A stretch of DNA of 18,188 bases from Promethearchaeota archaeon (GTDB taxonomy: Archaea; Asgardarchaeota; Lokiarchaeia; Sigyniarchaeales; SOKP01), in assembly GCA_019058135.1 (NCBI GenBank), contig JAHLWE010000262.1:1-18188 (forward strand), written 5' to 3'. The position numbers and the translations under genes are program-made. Below, one piece after another: positions 14,894 through 18,188 of this stretch. Position 1 is the first letter of the stretch, and each line of letters starts with the position of its first letter. The notes under the pieces were generated by a model. It had not been told where the DNA came from. It saw only the letters and a list, made by a program, of their open reading frames with translations, and did no database searches.

Positions 14894-15535
14894 CTACTTA
14901 ATATTTTTATCTTCTAATTTTTTTTTCCTTTTCTCTTTTTTACTTAAAAGCATATGTTCTCGTGCTTCCTTTAAATAATCTTTTGTCACATTCATTTGTG
15001 TTTTTTGAAACTCTTGTATTCTTTTGGAATACCCTTGAGTTGTTTTTAATATTTGTTTTTGATATTCACTTATAGCTTGTTCAACTGTTAAAAACTTTAG
15101 TGTCAAAGGCTCCTTTTTCACGATTTTTCTTAAATCATCTGAGAATGAATTAAAAACACTAACTTTCCCACCACAACTCCCATCTTTAAAAGAAGATTTA
15201 AATTTTTTATTAAATATTTTAGCAATTTTCCGAATTGCGTATTTAATTTCAGCATCAGTAACAGATGTCTTAGCGTTTATAGCTACAACAAATAATACAT
15301 GTTTAGTTAATTCAAATAAAATTTTACGGCTTGATAATTGAATATGTTGTATTGCATCTGTGAAAGCTTCATTTACAAAACCTAATAATGCCGATAAAAA
15401 ACTTGTAATTAAATCGGTTGAGATTCCTTCCTTAGTAAAATCACTATAAATTTCTTCAAAAAGACATATTCCAGACAGATTTTCTAGAATCCATAACCCT
15501 TCTATTAAATATTCAGCTTTATTATTTTCTCCCAT
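14894..15535 (-). CDS. Probable longin/roadblock-like domain protein with charged helical C-terminus
   Basis: 213 residues. The N-terminal part (about 8-112) reads IEGLWILENLSGICLFEEIY, GISTDLITSFLSALLGFVNEAF, IQHIQLSSRKILFEL and HVLFVVAINAKT, then a terminal helix. This strand-strand-helix-strand-strand-strand-helix order, with 'G-hydrophobic-x-hydrophobic' and 'hydrophobic-VAI', is typical of longin and related profilin-like modules that partner small GTPases and are abundant in Asgard archaea. The C-terminal half (about 145-213) is a long charged, probably coiled-coil helix ending in KKEKRKKKLEDK. No signal peptide or membrane helix, so cytoplasmic. The specific family and partner cannot be named from sequence reading alone, and no GTPase gene lies in the window. 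Confidence 0.6.
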   Translation of the reverse strand: MGENNKAEYLIEGLWILENLSGICLFEEIYSDFTKEGISTDLITSFLSALLGFVNEAFTDAIQHIQLSSRKILFELTKHVLFVVAINAKTSVTDAEIKYAIRKIAKIFNKKFKSSFKDGSCGGKVSVFNSFSDDLRKIVKKEPLTLKFLTVEQAISEYQKQILKTTQGYSKRIQEFQKTQMNVTKDYLKEAREHMLLSKKEKRKKKLEDKNIK

Positions 15536-15849
15536 GATTTTTCAAATTAAGGAAATTATATCTTAATAATCTATTTTATAGTTAGGAAATTAAACTCACT
15601 CAAACTTTGGTTAAATAAATCTCAATTATATAAAAACAAAATACCTTTACAAATCTTTCTTTAATTACATATTTAAAATCTAGTTGATATAATCCTTCGA
15701 GTATTTTATTAAAACCAATTTTTAATTCAAAATTATTAGCAGATTATTATATTTTTTTAGATTTAGTTTTTATATCAGTAATTTTAAAGATAAATAAGGA
15801 AAGAACTTCATTTTCAATTAATTTAAAAATAAAATAGTGCGAAACTAAT
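15536..15849 (+). other. 314-base intergenic region, divergent, no gene seen
   Basis: A very A+T-rich region between two divergent genes. No convincing coding stretch, RNA or repeat was found. It holds the promoters of both flanking genes; for the phospholipase-like gene the best TATA candidate is TTTAAAAATA (15822-15831), centred about 24 bases before its ATG. Confidence 0.5.
15554..15580 (-). promoter_or_regulatory. TATA-like boxes for the longin-like gene
   Basis: On the minus strand two candidates occur: TATAAAATAG (15580-15571), about 41 bases before the ATG, and AGATATAATT (15563-15554), about 24 bases before it. The first has the better sequence, the second the leaderless spacing. Confidence 0.35.
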
Positions 15850-17265
15850 ATGAAAGGAAAATCTTATATTTATTTATTATTACTTATTTTTTTTACTTCA
15901 ATAATATATCTTAATCCTTCTGTCTCTTGTACCGAACTTGAGTTAAGTCAAGATGGAGAAATAAATGCAGGACAACAGGTTATTAATTATTTCCGTGAAC
16001 TTTTTGAGGAGGATTGGAGCAATGGATATGCATATGTGCCAGAAAATGATGGATTAGGCTTTGGGGCAAGTTGGGATCGTTATGGAAGTAGCTATGAACC
16101 ATTTCCAAAACAGGAATTTATTAATAAAACCATGAGTATAACACCCATTTTATCTCCAGATAATTCTGAAACAAAAATAATTGAATTAATTAATAGCGCT
16201 CAGCAATCTCTTTACATAGAATTTATGTATATTTATAATACTTTAACTGATTTAGTTGATGCTATTGTTGCAGCGAATGATCGTGGAGTAAATTGTTGTG
16301 TGATTTTTAGAGAGACCACAGATCCAAAAGTAATAGGAACAGCAGATGCATTTGAGAGTGCAGGAATAACAGTAAAAACAATAGACAGCACTTCACCACA
16401 ATATTTTAATTTACATAATAAAGGGATTATTGTTGATGGAAAAAAGGTTTTAATATCTTCAATTAATGGCTCACCAACTAGTCTAAAGGATAATAGAGAA
16501 ACTGCAATATTGATTGAGAGTGAAGAGGTTGCTGGTTATTATACTACTCTTTTCAATCATGATTGGAACGTTGCAGATGATTATAATGGACCTGGACCAA
16601 GCAGTGCATCATCAAATCTTAAGGTAAATTCAATTCAATTATCAACTTATACAAATCACTTTCAAGCAACAACTTTCACGGGAAAAATGACCGTCTCTTG
16701 TATTGCAGCTCCGGATAATTGTTATGATGTAGTCGCTTCATTAATCAATGATGCAGAAAATTCAATTGATCTTAGTGTCTATACATTATCCCAACCTTAT
16801 TTATTAGGAATTATGCTTGATAGAATTGCTGATGGCGTAAAGGTACGACTTTTGCTTGAAAATGATACAGTAAGTTCATATGAAAAGGCATATAATAGAT
16901 GGTCTTTATATAATTTAACGGTGCTTGGAATAACCGATAAGAGTGATCCAAGTAAAAATAATACTGCACTAGGCTTATGGGCTTCAGAAGATTTTACTTT
17001 TCAACATTGCAAATATTGTATTATCGATAATGACACCTTAATTATAAGCAGTGGCAATTGGGCTCGAAGTTCTTGTCCAAAACCACAGGATGATGGAGAT
17101 GTTGATGGAAACAGGGATTGGTGGTTTGCAATATATGGTAATGGTGATGGTAATGGAAATGGAGAAGATATAGTTATTAGTGGTTATAATATATTGATTC
17201 TTTTAGCATCTATGTTTGCAATTGTTGTTTTTTTAAAGAGAGAAATAAAAAAAGGTCTGAAATAA
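15850..17265 (+). CDS. Secreted phospholipase D-family protein with two HKD motifs and C-terminal sorting-like tail
   Basis: 471 residues. A signal peptide (1 to about 27) is followed by a ~65-residue lead segment, then two PLD domains. Motif 1 is HNKGIIVD (H189, K191, D196) followed by SSINGS; motif 2 is HCKYCIID (H386, K388, D393) followed by SSGNWARSS. Each half of the active site is therefore present and the enzyme should fold as one catalytic unit. The family hydrolyses or transfers phosphodiesters in lipids, nucleic acids or other polymers; the substrate is not evident. Before the C-terminus a Gly-Asn-Asp linker (GNGDGNGNGED) leads to ISGYNILILLASMFAIVVFL and KREIKKGLK, a membrane helix with basic end that resembles archaeal sorting tails. 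It should act at the outer cell surface. Confidence 0.88.
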   Translation: MKGKSYIYLLLLIFFTSIIYLNPSVSCTELELSQDGEINAGQQVINYFRELFEEDWSNGYAYVPENDGLGFGASWDRYGSSYEPFPKQEFINKTMSITPILSPDNSETKIIELINSAQQSLYIEFMYIYNTLTDLVDAIVAANDRGVNCCVIFRETTDPKVIGTADAFESAGITVKTIDSTSPQYFNLHNKGIIVDGKKVLISSINGSPTSLKDNRETAILIESEEVAGYYTTLFNHDWNVADDYNGPGPSSASSNLKVNSIQLSTYTNHFQATTFTGKMTVSCIAAPDNCYDVVASLINDAENSIDLSVYTLSQPYLLGIMLDRIADGVKVRLLLENDTVSSYEKAYNRWSLYNLTVLGITDKSDPSKNNTALGLWASEDFTFQHCKYCIIDNDTLIISSGNWARSSCPKPQDDGDVDGNRDWWFAIYGNGDGNGNGEDIVISGYNILILLASMFAIVVFLKREIKKGLK

Positions 17266-17326
17266 CCAAATTGGCAATTGATGAGTCTTTAATGAAAATA
17301 GTGTATATAAATTTTAAAATTACTAA

Positions 17327-17335
17327 TTTTTTTTT
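17327..17335 (+). terminator. T-run terminator after the phospholipase-like gene
   Basis: Nine T residues, 61 bases after the stop, overlap the last two bases' end of the convergent kinase gene. No hairpin is present. Confidence 0.4.
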
Positions 17336-18188
17336 ATTTATTTTCAAAAATGAATTTTTCAGTTTCTTCTTGGGTAGTATCCGGCATAGGGCCAAAATGT
17401 TGCACTTTCAATGCACCTACTGCATTTGAAAATTTTCCAATTTTTTCTAGATCCCAACCAGCTAAATAACCTACAATAAATGCACCTCCAAATGAATCTC
17501 CAGCACCAGTTGGATCGATTTCATCAACCTTAAATCCTGGAACATATATCTCTTCTTGTTTGGTAAAAATTGTACAACCCTTACTCCCTTGTTTTAAAAC
17601 GACTATTTCAGGACCTAATGTTAATAATTTTTTGCATGCCTTTATTACTCCCTTTATACCTGTAAACATTTCCGCTTCTTCACCACTAGGAAGAATAATT
17701 TTACAAGAATCTAAAACAGGCTGACAAATTTTTAAAATAATTTTAATATCCAGCATTTCTGGGCGTAAATTTGGATCGAATGATATTACAACATTGGGGT
17801 TTTTTTTCTGTGCAATTTTTATTGCCTGATAACAGGCTTCTCTAGATTTTTTACTAATGGATAATGCACTGCCCATTATGTGCAAATTTTTAATTTCTCT
17901 AAAATATTCTTCTTTAATATCATTAGGGGTCGTTTCTCCAGCAGCTCCAGCAGCGAAGATGAATTTTCTCGAACCATCTGAATTATATTGATTAAATGCT
18001 ATTCCAGTTGTTTTTTCCTTTTCAATTCTAATTTGAGAAATATCTACTCCATCTAGGTTTAATTTTTCAATAATACAAGGGCCAAATTCATCATCTCCAA
18101 CAACTCCAATAAAACCAGTAGTAAAACCAAAAGGCTTACTCATCCTTGTAGCAGAATCGATAAAAATAGCGGGTGCGCCACTTGGAAA
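17334..18188 (-). CDS. PfkB-family sugar kinase (partial, N-terminus off window)
   Basis: About 284 residues are visible and the frame is open to the right edge: 15 codons reading FPSGAPAIFIDSATR precede the first internal Met, and GAPA is part of the family's conserved N-terminal pattern, so that Met is not the start. FIGVVGDDEFG is the family's next block, VISFDPNLRPE the middle block, and DPTGAGDSFGGAFIVGYL the C-terminal signature with the GAGD anion hole and catalytic Asp. PfkB kinases phosphorylate sugars such as ribose, fructose or 2-keto-3-deoxygluconate with ATP. FDPNLRP and the AVGALKVQHFGPMP end are common in fructokinase and keto-deoxygluconate kinase types, but the exact sugar cannot be assigned. 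It is convergent with the phospholipase-like gene. Confidence 0.9.
   Translation of the reverse strand, partial: FPSGAPAIFIDSATRMSKPFGFTTGFIGVVGDDEFGPCIIEKLNLDGVDISQIRIEKEKTTGIAFNQYNSDGSRKFIFAAGAAGETTPNDIKEEYFREIKNLHIMGSALSISKKSREACYQAIKIAQKKNPNVVISFDPNLRPEMLDIKIILKICQPVLDSCKIILPSGEEAEMFTGIKGVIKACKKLLTLGPEIVVLKQGSKGCTIFTKQEEIYVPGFKVDEIDPTGAGDSFGGAFIVGYLAGWDLEKIGKFSNAVGALKVQHFGPMPDTTQEETEKFIFENK

Noticed and set aside
15536..15849. Possible small RNA or short gene in the longest non-coding gap
   Set aside because: No stable stem, tRNA-like pattern, or codon-like stretch could be seen; it is A+T-rich spacer with promoters.
17134..17166. Short GGTAATGG/GGTGATGG-like tandem repeat
   Set aside because: It encodes the Gly-Asn-Asp linker before the C-terminal tail of the phospholipase-like protein; an ordinary low-complexity linker and not a separate DNA element.

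Overview
The window is A+T-rich archaeal DNA, most likely from an Asgard (Lokiarchaeia-like) genome. The supporting features are TATA-like boxes about 25 bases before several starts, T-run terminators without hairpins, strong GGAGGT/GGTGA ribosome sites inside operons, a probable longin-type domain protein, and two exported proteins that share an 'ISGY + membrane helix + basic' C-terminal tail. The phylum is an inference; no rRNA or ribosomal marker lies in the window.

Layout. Position 1-853 (minus) is the N-terminal part of a phytoene-desaturase-like flavoprotein that runs off the left edge. At 1077-2514 (plus) is a GPH/MFS sugar-cation symporter broken by two single-base frameshifts. At 2630-3391 (minus) is a sirtuin resembling the SIRT6/7 branch. 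A three-gene unit follows (3521-7207, plus): a small membrane zinc-ribbon protein, a DUF2207-like membrane protein ending in a Cys-Ala repeat tail, and a complete radical SAM/SPASM enzyme with a PqqD-like N-terminal region. After a T-run comes a class I methyltransferase (7253-7978).

A second block (8051-13992, plus) looks like one six-gene operon. It encodes three membrane-anchored extracellular proteins (a tandem sulfite-oxidase-fold protein, an ethylbenzene-dehydrogenase heme-domain-like protein, and a single sulfite-oxidase-fold protein). These are followed by a complete ECF-type importer in the order S component (YkoE-like), fused double ATPase (YkoD-like) and EcfT (YkoC-like). A VapBC toxin-antitoxin pair (14078-14756) follows, preceded by a 28-bp near-perfect palindrome. 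The right side holds a longin-like protein (14894-15535, minus), a secreted two-HKD phospholipase-D-family protein (15850-17265, plus) and a PfkB sugar kinase (17334 to the right edge, minus).

The two most interesting systems are (a) the Cys-Ala-tailed membrane protein next to a peptide-modifying-type radical SAM/SPASM enzyme, which suggests a RiPP-like modification of a membrane protein tail, and (b) the ECF importer coupled to extracellular proteins whose folds come from molybdenum-enzyme and heme subunits, whose substrate is unknown. No tRNA, rRNA, CRISPR array, insertion sequence or replication origin was recognised.
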